58,333 nt of DNA from assembly GCF_016899725.1 (NCBI RefSeq), contig NZ_JACLYU010000012.1, positions 1 to 58,333 of the forward strand, written 5' to 3'. The notes below the pieces were generated by a model that did not search any database, was not told the origin of the DNA, and was given only the letters and a program-made list of their open reading frames with translations. Below are positions 1-9,633 of the stretch, in pieces (positions within the stretch are counted from its first letter, which is position 1; every line of letters begins with the position of its first letter). A program made the position numbers and the translations under genes. This DNA comes from Bifidobacterium pullorum subsp. saeculare (lineage in GTDB: Bacteria > Actinomycetota > Actinomycetes > Actinomycetales > Bifidobacteriaceae).

Positions 1-2186
1 CGTCGCCCCCGGCCCAAGCAACGACCCCAACCCAAGCCACGGCCCCCGCCCCCTACGACCCGGCGCACGACTGGCACGCGCTCAACGCGATGCTCAACCT
101 CTACGACGCCGACGGCCGCATCCAGTTCGACAAGGACAAGGCCGCCGAACGCGAATACGTGACCGGCCACGTGGCCGAGCACACGCTCACCTTCCCGAGC
201 ACCCGGGCCCGGCTCGACTATCTCATCGGGCACCAGTACTACGACCCGGCCGTGTTCGCGCGCTACACCCCCGAGTTCCTCGACCGCTTCTACGCGCATG
301 TGGAGGCGAGCGGCTTCGAGTTCGGGACCTTCCTCGGCGCGTTCAAGTTCTTCCAGTCGTACGCGCTCAAAACCTTCGACGGCACCCAGTACCTCGAGGA
401 CTTCCCGCAGCGCGCGGCGGCCGTGGCGCTCGACCTGGCCGCCGGCGACGAGGCGATGGCGCTGCGGGTGGCGGACGAGATCATCGCCGGCCGCTTCCAG
501 CCGGCCACCCCGACCTTCCTCAACTTGGGCAAGGCGCAGCGCGGCGAGCCGGTGAGCTGCTTCCTGGTGCGCATCGAGGACAACATGGAGTCGATCTCGC
601 GCGGCATCAACGCTGCGCTGCAGCTGAGCAAACGCGGCGGCGGCGTGGCGCTGCTGCTGAGCAACCTGCGCGAGCTCGGCGCGCCGATTAAGCACATCGA
701 GAACCAGTCCAGCGGCGTGATCCCGGTGATGAAGCTGCTCGAGGACTCGTTCTCCTACGCCAACCAGCTGGGCGCGCGCCAGGGCGCGGGCGCCGTGTAT
801 CTCAACGCGCACCACCCGGACATCCTGCGCTTCCTGGACACCAAACGCGAGAACGCAGACGAGAAGATCCGCATCAAGTCGCTCTCCCTGGGCGTGGTGG
901 TGCCGGACGTGACCTTCGAGCTGGCCAAGCGCAAGGAGCGCATGGCGCTGTTCAGCCCCTACGACGTGGAGCGCGTATACGGGGTGCCGTTCGCGGACAT
1001 CTCCGTGACCGAGCGGTACGACGAAATGGTGGCCGACGATCGCATCCGCAAGACGTGGATCGACGCCCGCCAGTTCTTCATGACCGTGGCCGAGCTGCAG
1101 TTCGAATCCGGCTACCCGTACCTCATGTTCGAGGACACGGTGAACCGCGCGAACCCGATCGAGGGCCGGGTCACCATGAGCAACCTGTGCTCGGAAATCC
1201 TGCAAGTGCAGGAGGCGAGCACCTACGCCGAGGACCTCTCCTACACGCATGTGGGCCGCGACGTCTCCTGCAATCTGGGATCCCTCAACATCGCGCGCGC
1301 GATGGACGCCGGGCTGGCCGGCAGCGTGGAGACCGCGGTGCGCGCGCTGACCGCCGTCAGCGAGCACACGAGCATGGACTGCGTGCCCTCAATCCGCCGC
1401 GTCAACGAGGAGGGCCATGCGATCGGCCTGGGGCAGATGAACCTGCACGGCTTCCTCGCCCGTGAGCGCATCCACTACGGCAGCGAGGAGGCGCTCGACT
1501 TCACCGACATCTACTTCATGACGATCGCCTACCACGCCTACCACGCCTCGCACGCGCTGGCCGTGGAGCGGGGGCGCGCGTTCGCCTCGTTCCGCACGTC
1601 CGCGTACGCCAAGCCGGCCGGGCAGGGCAACTACTTCGACAAATACACCGACGGCAGCCGCCCGCTGGAGCCGCGCACGGCGACGGTGCGCCGCCTGTTC
1701 GCCGACCGCGGCATCGCGGTGCCGACGGCGGCCGATTGGGCCGCGCTACGCGACGCGATCCTGCGCGACGGCATCTACAACCAGAACCTGCAGGCCGTGC
1801 CGCCCACCGGGTCGATCTCCTACATCAACCACGCCACGAGCTCGATCCATCCGATCGCCGCGAAGGTGGAGATCCGCAAGGAGGGGCGCACCGGCCGCGT
1901 CTACTACCCGGCCGCGTACATGACCAACGACAACCTCGACTACTACGAGGACGCCTACGAGATTGGTTGGAAGAAGATCATCGACACCTACGCCGCCGCC
2001 ACGCCGCATGTGGACCAGGGGCTCAGCCTGACGCTGTTCTTCCCGGACACGGCCACCACGCGCGACCTCAACAAGGCGCAGATCTACGCGTGGCGCAAGG
2101 GCATCAAGACGCTGTACTACATCCGCATCCGCCAGCAGGCGCTCGAAGGCACCGAGGTGCGCGACTGCGTCAGCTGCGCGCTGTGA
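1..2186 (+). CDS. nrdE: Ribonucleoside-diphosphate reductase class Ib, alpha subunit (5' end outside window)
   Basis: Large catalytic subunit that reduces ribonucleoside diphosphates to deoxyribonucleotides for DNA synthesis, acting with NrdF. The open frame runs from base 3 with no stop and already encodes the family N-terminal stretch [13 protein letters not shown], so the ATG at 90 inside it is not the true start and the gene begins left of the window. Visible family marks are the substrate-site Cys in EPVSCFL, the KRGGGVAL loop, the finger-loop NLCSEIL with its Cys and Glu, and the C-terminal redox pair CVSC two residues before the end (AL then stop). nrdF follows 141 bp downstream on the same strand. 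In actinobacteria nrdH and nrdI usually precede nrdE; they would lie outside this window. Identification is firm; the start is not visible. Confidence 0.97.
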   Translation, partial: SPPAQATTPTQATAPAPYDPAHDWHALNAMLNLYDADGRIQFDKDKAAEREYVTGHVAEHTLTFPSTRARLDYLIGHQYYDPAVFARYTPEFLDRFYAHVEASGFEFGTFLGAFKFFQSYALKTFDGTQYLEDFPQRAAAVALDLAAGDEAMALRVADEIIAGRFQPATPTFLNLGKAQRGEPVSCFLVRIEDNMESISRGINAALQLSKRGGGVALLLSNLRELGAPIKHIENQSSGVIPVMKLLEDSFSYANQLGARQGAGAVYLNAHHPDILRFLDTKRENADEKIRIKSLSLGVVVPDVTFELAKRKERMALFSPYDVERVYGVPFADISVTERYDEMVADDRIRKTWIDARQFFMTVAELQFESGYPYLMFEDTVNRANPIEGRVTMSNLCSEILQVQEASTYAEDLSYTHVGRDVSCNLGSLNIARAMDAGLAGSVETAVRALTAVSEHTSMDCVPSIRRVNEEGHAIGLGQMNLHGFLARERIHYGSEEALDFTDIYFMTIAYHAYHASHALAVERGRAFASFRTSAYAKPAGQGNYFDKYTDGSRPLEPRTATVRRLFADRGIAVPTAADWAALRDAILRDGIYNQNLQAVPPTGSISYINHATSSIHPIAAKVEIRKEGRTGRVYYPAAYMTNDNLDYYEDAYEIGWKKIIDTYAAATPHVDQGLSLTLFFPDTATTRDLNKAQIYAWRKGIKTLYYIRIRQQALEGTEVRDCVSCAL

Positions 2187-2210
2187 CGTCCGTCCCCGCC
2201 GGCGGCCGCC

Positions 2211-3320
<1,110 letters not shown>

Positions 3321-3396
3321 GCCGCCGGCCGGTCCCCAGCCGCAGGCCGCCGGCTCGGAGGCCCGCCGGAGCAGACAGAGGAAGCAGACGACGTGG

Positions 3397-3659
3397 TCAG
3401 TGGACGTATCCCTTCACCATGCCGACCACGTCGTCGTTGACCTCCATGATGCGCGGGGTCCTTTCCATGCCGGCTATGGTCTCCCAGCGGCAATCGGCCA
3501 CTGCACGGCCGCCGGCCACGAAGCAGAGAACGCCGCCATCGGCCATCCGGCTCCGGCGATGATGTCCGCCACCCCGGCCGCCCACGAACCATGGCCGATA
3601 TCCCAGGAATGTTCGGACAGCAACGCCGCCAGCTCATTCTCATCTATTCTGAGTGTCAT
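3397..3659 (-). pseudogene. Small hypothetical protein, apparently frameshifted
   Basis: Two overlapping minus-strand frames join into one plausible protein of about 88 residues. The first starts at 3659 (MTLRIDENELAAL..., behind a GGGGGGCG stretch) and the second supplies the tail that reads MADGGVLCF...WETIAGMERTPRIMEVNDDVVGMVKGYVH with stop at 3397. The switch, a change of one frame, falls in the GC-rich stretch around 3535-3555. I do not recognise the family. It could be a true pseudogene or a one-base sequencing error; it lies between nrdF and the broken rhamnosidase gene, and nothing else fills 3321-3768 apart from the terminator at 3682. Confidence 0.4.
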
Positions 3660-3681
3660 CGCCCCCCATCATAACGCCAAG

Positions 3682-3721
3682 GCGAAGCCCGCCGCCGGAA
3701 TGGTCCGGCGGCGGGCTTCGC
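3682..3721 (-). terminator. Strong hairpin terminator downstream of the GH78 gene
   Basis: Perfect 17-bp stem (3682-3698 with 3705-3721) around a 6-nt loop AATGGT, 48 bp after the stop codon of the minus-strand rhamnosidase gene. No long U-tract follows, as is usual for high-GC terminators. Confidence 0.75.
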
Positions 3722-3768
3722 CGTCACGAGCGCGACGATGCGGCGAGCATCGCCTCATGCCGTGATGA

Positions 3769-5343
3769 TTACAGCGTGACGGACAGACGGTATTCGCCGC
3801 CGTCCAGCTTCCGTTCCTCGTCGCCAAGCAGACGCACGACGGCGGTGGTGCCGTGGGGCACCGTGATGTCCACGGTCATGACGCCGTCCTCAACCGTCCA
3901 CGCGCAGGAGGCTTCGCCGTACGGGGTCTCATGCTTGGAGGAGGCGTGGGTCAGCCCACCACCCGGATGCGGCGCCACGAGAATCGTGCGCCACGCCGGT
4001 TCCAACGGCGCCAGGCCGCCGATCACTGCGTGCGCCCAGTCATTGACCGAGCCCAGCGCGTAATGGTTGAACGAGGTCATGGAACCGGGGTTCATTCTGC
4101 CGTCCGGAAGCATGGAATCCCAACGCTCCCACGTGGTCGTGGCGCCCATCGTCACCGCGTACAGCCAGCTCGGGCACTTGGTGGACATGAACAGGCCATA
4201 GGCCTCGTCATAGTGGCCGGTGGCGGTGAGAGCAGGCAGGATGTACGGCGTGCCGGCGAAACCGGTGCCGATTTTGCCGTCGGCCTGGCGCACCAGCTGC
4301 ACCAGGCGCTCGCCGAAGCGGTCACGGGTCGAGGCATCGACCAAATCGAACATGATCGCCAGCATGTAGGCGCACTGGGTGTCGGAGCTCATCAGGCCGT
4401 CGGCGCCGATGAAGCGCGCGCGGAAGCCCTCGGCCACATGCTCGGCCCGATGCAGGTACTCGGTTTCGTCATCGGCATGTCCGAGGATGCCGGCCATCTT
4501 CGCCACGAGGCGCAGGCTATGCACATGGAACGCGGTGACGACGAGTTCCTTGGCGGTCATGGCCTGGTCCGGGGAATCCGGCGGCGCCATGGGGTCGAGC
4601 CAGTCACCGAGCTGCCCGATCGGGTAATCAGGCCGGCGGTCCCACACGCCGTCAGGGGACAGATAGCCGTTCACCTCGTCGACCCACCGGGTGGCGAGCT
4701 GGTAGTTCGCCTCCAGGACGCCACGGTCACCGGTGGCCATGTACACGGCCCACGGCACCAGCACGGCCGCGTCGCCCCACACGCCGATGGCGGCGGGATC
4801 GGCCCAGATGCCGAGCTTGACGTAAGGGATGTAGAACGGCACGGTGCCATTCTTCTCCTGTTCGAAGGAGACATCCTCCAGCCAGTTCGCCAGGAAAGTG
4901 GAAACGTCGTACAAGTACAGGGCGGTGGGCGAGAACACGGCGATGTCCGCGGTCCAGCCCACACGTTCGTCACGCTGCGGGCAATCGGTGGGAATCGACA
5001 TGAAATTGGAACGCATGGACCACAGCGTGTTCTCATGCAACCGGTTCACCAACGCGTTCGAGGTCTCGAACCAGCCGGTGCGGCGCATCACCGAGTGATA
5101 CACGGTGCAGACGATGTCGTCGGCGGTCAGGTCGGCGATGCCAGTGATCTTGGCATAGCGGAAGCCGTGCATCACGAAACGGGGCTCCCACCAGGCGTCC
5201 GTGCCGTCGGAAAGGTATTCGTCGACCTGGCGGCCGCGCTTGAGCGGGCGGGTGCCCAGGTCCTCATGGGAGTCGTCCAGCACCTCGGCGTGGCCGATGG
5301 TCACGCGGTCCGCGGCCTTGAGCCCACGCATCCAACACGCCAT
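3769..5343 (-). pseudogene. GH78 alpha-L-rhamnosidase, 5'-truncated
   Basis: Encodes the C-terminal two thirds of a glycoside hydrolase family 78 alpha-L-rhamnosidase (removes terminal rhamnose from plant glycosides). Recognisable segments are VTIGHAEVLDD and DLGTRPLKR, which close the concanavalin-like domain, then the (alpha/alpha)6 catalytic domain with DCPQRDERVGWTAD and DWLDP, which hold the expected acidic catalytic residues, and the C-terminal beta domain ending TAWHPGG-like (APHPGGGLTH). Full-length relatives have about 850-950 residues; here at most 524 are left and the N-terminal beta-sandwich domains are absent. Homology to the family begins at about base 5320; beyond it the sequence belongs to the divergent lacI remnant. 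The ATG at 5343 is fortuitous. The product is probably non-functional, because the missing domains normally pack on the catalytic barrel. Confidence 0.8.
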
Positions 5344-6289
5344 CGACGACCTAGGCTACACACGCCGCCGCGCCCCCTATGCGACGGGCCGTACCCGCCA
5401 AGCCGACACCGTGGCCTTGGTCATGACCGACATCGAGCATTCGCTGTTCACCTCCATCTTCGAAGGTGCGCAGGAAGTATGCGAGGACCATGGCCTGCAG
5501 CTCATCGCCATGAACGCCATGTCGACCCAAGAGCGGCAGAGCGAGCAGGTGCGGCATCTGTGCCGCATGCGCGTCTCCGGCATTCTACTCAGCTCGGTGT
5601 TCGACTCAGGCAAGGACATCGCGACGGCCACCAAGGCCGGCGTGCCGTTGGTCATGATCGACCATGAGAATCCCGTCGGCACCACAACCGCCTGCACGAT
5701 TGTGGAGAACAACGTGGCCGCGGGCCAGATGGCCGCCGCAGAGCTGCTCGCCTGCGGCCGCCGCAAACTGATGTTTCTGGGGCACAGCGAGCATGACTTC
5801 CAGGCCATCAGGGATCGTTGGGAGGGCGCCTCGCGCTACATAGCGCAGCAATCCGTCGATCGCACGGGCGGCATACCGGAGATCACGAACGTCGATTCGC
5901 AAGGCATCATGATCGAGGATGGCTATGCGATGGGCCGCGTCATTGCCGCGATGCCAGCTAACGCACGCCCCGACGGCGTGATTGCCGCCACTGATTTCCT
6001 CGCCGTGGGACTGGTCAATGCGCTGATGGATGATGCCCGGGTGTCCGTGCCTGATGACATCGCCGTCATCGGCATGGAAGGCGACCGGCTTGACGCGGTG
6101 GGGTCGATGCCCCTGACCGTGGTGCAGGCTCCTGGCGACGACATGGGCAGGCAGGCCATGCACCGGCTTTTGGAAGAGATGGAGGCTCCGCGGTCGCACG
6201 CGCATGCCACCATCTCGATTATGCCTAAGCTGGTGCGGCGTGCCACCACCCCGAGCGGTGGTGGCACGGACGCGGGCCAACTCACCTGA
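5331..6289 (+). pseudogene. LacI-family transcriptional regulator lacking its DNA-binding N-terminus
   Basis: The readable protein begins LSPRIQHAIDDLGYTRR, which is the last helix and hinge of a LacI-type DNA-binding domain, followed by a complete periplasmic-binding-protein-like sensor domain (ADTVALVMTDIEHSLFTSIFEGAQE, then GVPLVMIDHE and DIAVIGMEGD). About 35-40 residues that should form the helix-turn-helix are missing. Upstream in-frame sequence is the antisense of the GH78 gene, and no start codon with a ribosome binding site is present. The gene faces away from the truncated GH78 gene, and such a divergent regulator/enzyme pair is usual; one deletion removing the shared promoter and both 5' ends explains the arrangement. 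Ligand presumably a rhamnoside-related sugar (inference). Confidence 0.75.
6240..6267. terminator. Bidirectional hairpin at the end of the lacI remnant
   Basis: Perfect 11-bp stem GTGCCACCACC/GGTGGTGGCAC with loop CCGAGC, located inside the last codons of the regulator and just past the stop of the convergent aldo/keto reductase, whose 3' ends overlap by 8 bp (6282-6289). Confidence 0.6.
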
Positions 6290-7163
6290 TGCCGCAGGCG
6301 GCGTTGAGCATGGCGAGCTCCTCGGGCGCGAGGACGAGGTCGCCGGCCTTGAGGGAGTCGCAGATGGTCTGCGGGCGGTGGGCGCCGGGGATCACGAACA
6401 CATGGTCGCCCAGGGCCAGCTCCCAGGCCAGCACCACCTGCTGGTAGCTGACGCTGTGGGTCTCGGCGACCGAGCGGAACGGGTCAAACTTCGTCTCGTC
6501 CTTCGGCTTGCGGTAGCCGCCCAGCGGGCTCCAGCACACGAACGCCAGGCCAGTTTCGGCGCAATGGCGCAGCGTATCGATCGTCTCCGTGTAGATCGGC
6601 GAGAACTGGTTCTGCACGGCCACCAGGCTGTCCCCCAGCACGCTGCGGGCGATGTCGATCTGCGCGATCGACGCGTTGGAGACGCCGGCCGTGCGGGCCA
6701 CGCCCTCGTCCACGAGCTGCTTGATCGCCTCGACGGACTCGGCGTACGGCACCTTCGGGTCCGGGCGGTGGAAGTACAGCAGGTCGATGGTGTCCACGCC
6801 CAGCGCCTGCGCGCTTTCCTTGCCGCGGCGGATCAGGTTCTCCGGCCGGCCGTCCACATCCCAGGTGGGCTTGCCGTCGGTGAAGTTGCGGAAGTGGCCG
6901 ACCTTGGTGGCCACCAGCACCTCCTCGCGCGGACCCTTCCAGCTGTCCATCGCCTCGCGCACCAGTTTCTCGCCGGTCTGCTCCTCGCCGCCGGAGCAGT
7001 AGTACGCCCACGCGGTGTCGATGTGGCGGCAGCCGGCGTCGAGCGCGGCGTGGATAGTCTCGATGCCTGTGTCCCAGCCGAGGTTGTTCTCGATGGTCAG
7101 AGGCATCTCCCCCTGACCGATGGCGGTCGTGTCGAACGGCCCCATGTTCCTGTGCATCACCAT
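6282..7163 (-). CDS. Aldo/keto reductase
   Basis: Cytoplasmic NAD(P)H-dependent oxidoreductase of the AKR (beta/alpha)8 family, 293 aa. The catalytic tetrad is visible as Asp49 and Tyr54 (DTAWAYYCSGGE), Lys87 (VATKVGHF) and His132 (LLYFHRPDP); the cofactor region SPLGGYRKP and VFVIPGAHRPQ is also present. The start at 7163 is chosen because AGGAGG stands seven bases upstream; the open frame further left has no family similarity. An 8-bp tail-to-tail overlap with the lacI remnant suggests they once flanked a shared sugar locus. Substrate unknown; sugar or aldehyde reduction is typical. The closest AKR types often sit in carbohydrate loci. Confidence 0.9.
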   Translation of the reverse strand: MVMHRNMGPFDTTAIGQGEMPLTIENNLGWDTGIETIHAALDAGCRHIDTAWAYYCSGGEEQTGEKLVREAMDSWKGPREEVLVATKVGHFRNFTDGKPTWDVDGRPENLIRRGKESAQALGVDTIDLLYFHRPDPKVPYAESVEAIKQLVDEGVARTAGVSNASIAQIDIARSVLGDSLVAVQNQFSPIYTETIDTLRHCAETGLAFVCWSPLGGYRKPKDETKFDPFRSVAETHSVSYQQVVLAWELALGDHVFVIPGAHRPQTICDSLKAGDLVLAPEELAMLNAACGIR

Positions 7164-7179
7164 GGCAGTCCTCCTTGGT

Positions 7180-7336
7180 TCATGATGACTGGTTCCACCT
7201 CCACAGCCTAGCGCCCGGCCGGCCAATCCCCGTCCAGCCACGCGGCGGTCCCGGCCGGCCGCTCCGCCGGCCGTACACCACCACCATGTCGAACCGGTCG
7301 CGACGACACAGCTGTTCCAGCGTCTCCAGCTCATGC
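7180..7336 (-). other. Possible coding remnant between the reductase and lipoprotein genes
   Basis: No intact gene. On the minus strand one frame reads HELETLEQLCRRDRFDMVVVYGR (split here: HELETLEQLC, RRDRFDMVVVYGR) with strong G/C third-position bias over about 70 bases (7254-7325), but has no start and runs into the leader of the aldo/keto reductase. It may be the tail of a lost gene; it faintly resembles the end of a serine recombinase N-domain, which is not enough for a call. Confidence 0.25.
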
Positions 7337-7789
7337 CTACTGAATGATGGAACGGTTTCCAATGGGATTGCGTGTGGTAAGAAGAAGGGAGGCGTTGACT
7401 GCGACGGCAGCACAGGCGGTTGGTGCGTTGGGGAGTGTTCCCTCGTAGAGGGTGATGAGCACTGTGGAGGAATCTTCGTCGACAGTAGCTCGCACACCAT
7501 AGCACCTGGGAAGTCCCATGGAGAAGAAAATACGCACAGCAGTGTCCGAGACCACTTCGTATCGGTTCCATGAGGATTGATGCTCGTTAACGAGGTCGGT
7601 TCGCTGCTGTACGTCGTTGGCGGATTGCTCTGGTGCCCTTGCCGAGGAATCGTATCCTGCATCCGCACCCGATGAGCTGGCACTGGGTTCGCTCCCGTCG
7701 GTCGCACATCCCGTTAGCGCGATAACGGTCAGAGTACACACCATAAGCGCGGCGAAGAAACGGCCGCAGGCGCGAATCCAAACAGTCAT
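7337..7789 (-). CDS. Predicted lipoprotein of unknown function
   Basis: A 150-residue protein with an N-terminal signal sequence (hydrophobic 10-26) ending in the lipobox LTGC, so Cys28 should be lipidated and the protein anchored outside the membrane. After a Ser/Ala/Asp-rich linker a compact domain follows with VRIFFSMGLPRCYGVRATV, then TVLITLYEGTLPNAPTAC and a terminal LTTRNPIGNRSIIQ; its spaced Cys residues (RCYG and TAC) may pair. I have no name for this domain. The start codon overlaps the stop of the upstream membrane-protein gene by 4 bp (ATGA), pointing to translational coupling. The region is visibly poorer in G+C than its neighbours. Confidence 0.75.
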   Translation of the reverse strand: MTVWIRACGRFFAALMVCTLTVIALTGCATDGSEPSASSSGADAGYDSSARAPEQSANDVQQRTDLVNEHQSSWNRYEVVSDTAVRIFFSMGLPRCYGVRATVDEDSSTVLITLYEGTLPNAPTACAAVAVNASLLLTTRNPIGNRSIIQ

Positions 7790-8079
7790 GATGCCCCCAG
7801 AAGTGCTCCACTATAGGTGGCAGCAACGGCAACGCCTGAATTGAATCCTTGGCCGAATTCGCCATAGTTGATCCAGTCATTGAGCGTGCGCATTGAGCGT
7901 GCGGAGCATGGCAGCCCGGCAAGTGCCATATGTGGCACCGTTGCTGTAACCCGGCGCCAATATCCGATTGGTGCGCCAATCTTCTCCTGGGCCACCATGG
8001 ACACAGTGGCCGAGATCAAGAAAACAGTGACTGACACGAAGGTTGTAGGGGCTGCGTCTGTATCGCGGAATCGAGTCAT
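7786..8079 (-). CDS. Small membrane protein, unknown function
   Basis: A 97-residue product. A hydrophobic segment follows the first ten residues (TTFVSVTVFLISATVSMVA) and a weaker one lies at the C-terminus (GVAVAATYSGALLGA), with a basic stretch (YWRRVTA) between, consistent with one or two membrane passes. The start at 8079 is favoured by GGAGA seven bases upstream. It overlaps the lipoprotein gene by ATGA, so the two probably form one unit. Base composition is nearer 50% G+C, unlike the flanking dinB and reductase genes, hinting at acquisition. No family recognised. The 205 bp between it and dinB hold no gene that I can see. Confidence 0.6.
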   Translation of the reverse strand: MTRFRDTDAAPTTFVSVTVFLISATVSMVAQEKIGAPIGYWRRVTATVPHMALAGLPCSARSMRTLNDWINYGEFGQGFNSGVAVAATYSGALLGAS

Positions 8080-8285
8080 GTCGATCTCTCCGAAGGTCGA
8101 TCCGTATAGCAACTGGATAAATATGTCCGTTGGCGCTCAGTGTCTATGGACATACGCGAGTACAACATTCACAACTCGTGACCAGGCCCACATCACATAC
8201 CCGAATCACAAGAGAATTATAACCGCATGACGGGTCATGCTCGTCGCTCCCACCCGGAACCGGACCTGCAGATTAGGATAGGGGC

Positions 8286-9563
8286 ATGAGCACCGCACCA
8301 AGGGTGGAGGAGGCCAAGCGCCGCGACTGGGGTCATGACGAATCCGGCTGCACCACCCTGCACATCGACATGGACGCGTTCTACGCGTCGCTGGAGGTGG
8401 CACGGCACCCCGAGCTCAAGGGCCGTCCGGTCATCATCGGCACCGGTCCGCGCTCGGTGGTCTCCGCCGCCAGCTATGAGGCGCGCCGCTACGGCATCAA
8501 CTCGGCGATGCCGGCCGCCCGCGCCCGCCAGCTGTGCCCGGACGGCGTGTTCCTGCCGGTAGACATGGCCTACTACCGTGCGGTCTCCCACGCGATCATG
8601 ACCGAGGTGTTCCACGCCGTCACCGACCGGGTGGAGCAGGTCTCGGTGGACGAGGGCTATATGGATGTCTCCGGCGCGCTGCTGCGCTGGGGCAGCCCCA
8701 CCGCGATCGGCGCGTGGATCCGCGCCGAGGTGGAGCGCCGCTTCCATGTGACCTGTTCGGTGGGCGTGGCGGCGAACAAGTTGGTCGCCAAGATGGCCTC
8801 GACCAACGCGAAGCCCAACGGCATGCTGCTCATCCCCAAGGCCCGGTCGGCCGAATTCGTGCAGATGATGCCCCTGCGCGGCATCCCCGGCATCGGCCCG
8901 AGCATGGAGCGCCGCCTCAACGACTGGGGCGTGGGCTCGGTGGCCGACCTGGCGCAGCTGGACGAGACGACGCTGGCCCGGGCCACCGGCTCGAAGGCCG
9001 CCGCCCACGGCCTGTGGCTCGCCTCGCGCGGGCTGGACCCGCGCGAGGTGACGCCGGTCACGCCGGAGAAGTCGGTCGGTTCCGAGGAGACGCTGCTCGA
9101 GGACACCACCGACCAGCGCACGGTGCTGCGCCTGCTGCGCGAGGCCAGCGACGAGGTGGCCGCCTCGCTGCGCCGCCGCGGGCTGGTGGCGCGCACGGTG
9201 ACGGTGAAGCTGCGCTTCGCCGACCTGAGCTACCGCACCCGCGCGCACACCATGGAACGCCCGACCGATTCCGCCGGCACGCTGTACCCCGAATGCGCGC
9301 GCCTGCTGCACGCGATGCTGGGCATGCCGGCCGGCTCCCCCGCGGACGCGCCGCTGCCCCGGCTGGTCCGCCTGGCCGGGATGAGCGCCAGCGGCCTGAC
9401 GGAGGCGAGGACGACGGCCGTGCAGCCGACGCTGGGCGATGTGATCGAGGAGGAGTCGACGCCGACGGGCACGACCCGGTCGGACCGCCTGCGCGACGCC
9501 GAGGCCGCGTTGGACGCGGTGCGCCGCCGCTTCGGCAAGTCCTCCGCCCAGTTCGGGGCGTGA
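8286..9563 (+). CDS. dinB: DNA polymerase IV (Y family)
   Basis: Error-prone translesion polymerase, 425 aa. The palm/finger motifs HIDMDAFYAS (26-35) and SVDEGYMD (120-127) provide the metal-binding Asp and Asp/Glu residues. The helix-hairpin-helix RGIPGIGPSMERRL of the thumb and the little-finger domain (EKSVGSEETL onward) follow, so all domains are present. QPTLGD near the C-terminus is close to a beta-clamp binding motif QxxLxx. The common SIDEAYLD is SVDEGYMD here, a conservative change. The start has only a modest AGG upstream. It runs convergently into dapC. Confidence 0.95.
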   Translation: MSTAPRVEEAKRRDWGHDESGCTTLHIDMDAFYASLEVARHPELKGRPVIIGTGPRSVVSAASYEARRYGINSAMPAARARQLCPDGVFLPVDMAYYRAVSHAIMTEVFHAVTDRVEQVSVDEGYMDVSGALLRWGSPTAIGAWIRAEVERRFHVTCSVGVAANKLVAKMASTNAKPNGMLLIPKARSAEFVQMMPLRGIPGIGPSMERRLNDWGVGSVADLAQLDETTLARATGSKAAAHGLWLASRGLDPREVTPVTPEKSVGSEETLLEDTTDQRTVLRLLREASDEVAASLRRRGLVARTVTVKLRFADLSYRTRAHTMERPTDSAGTLYPECARLLHAMLGMPAGSPADAPLPRLVRLAGMSASGLTEARTTAVQPTLGDVIEEESTPTGTTRSDRLRDAEAALDAVRRRFGKSSAQFGA

Positions 9564-9633
9564 GCGGCCGGCCGGCGGCGGTGTCGAGGTCGGCCGGCGG
9601 CGGGGCGGCCGGCGCCCGCGCCCCGGCCGCTCA
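9561..9633. terminator. Inverted repeat joining the dinB and dapC stop codons
   Basis: TGAGCGGCCGG at 9561-9571 and CCGGCCGCTCA at 9623-9633 are perfect inverted copies and each contains one gene's stop codon. The intervening 51 bases are very GC-rich and can fold further. Likely a bidirectional transcription end; weak evidence because of the long loop. Confidence 0.4.

Noticed and set aside
5201..5330. N-terminal part of the LacI regulator starting at 5201
   Set aside because: That stretch is the antisense of the GH78 gene and shows no helix-turn-helix; it is just open by chance.
7164..7571. N-terminal extension of the aldo/keto reductase
   Set aside because: No family similarity and many Trp/Cys/Ser typical of a non-coding frame; AGGAGG at 7170 marks the start at 7163.
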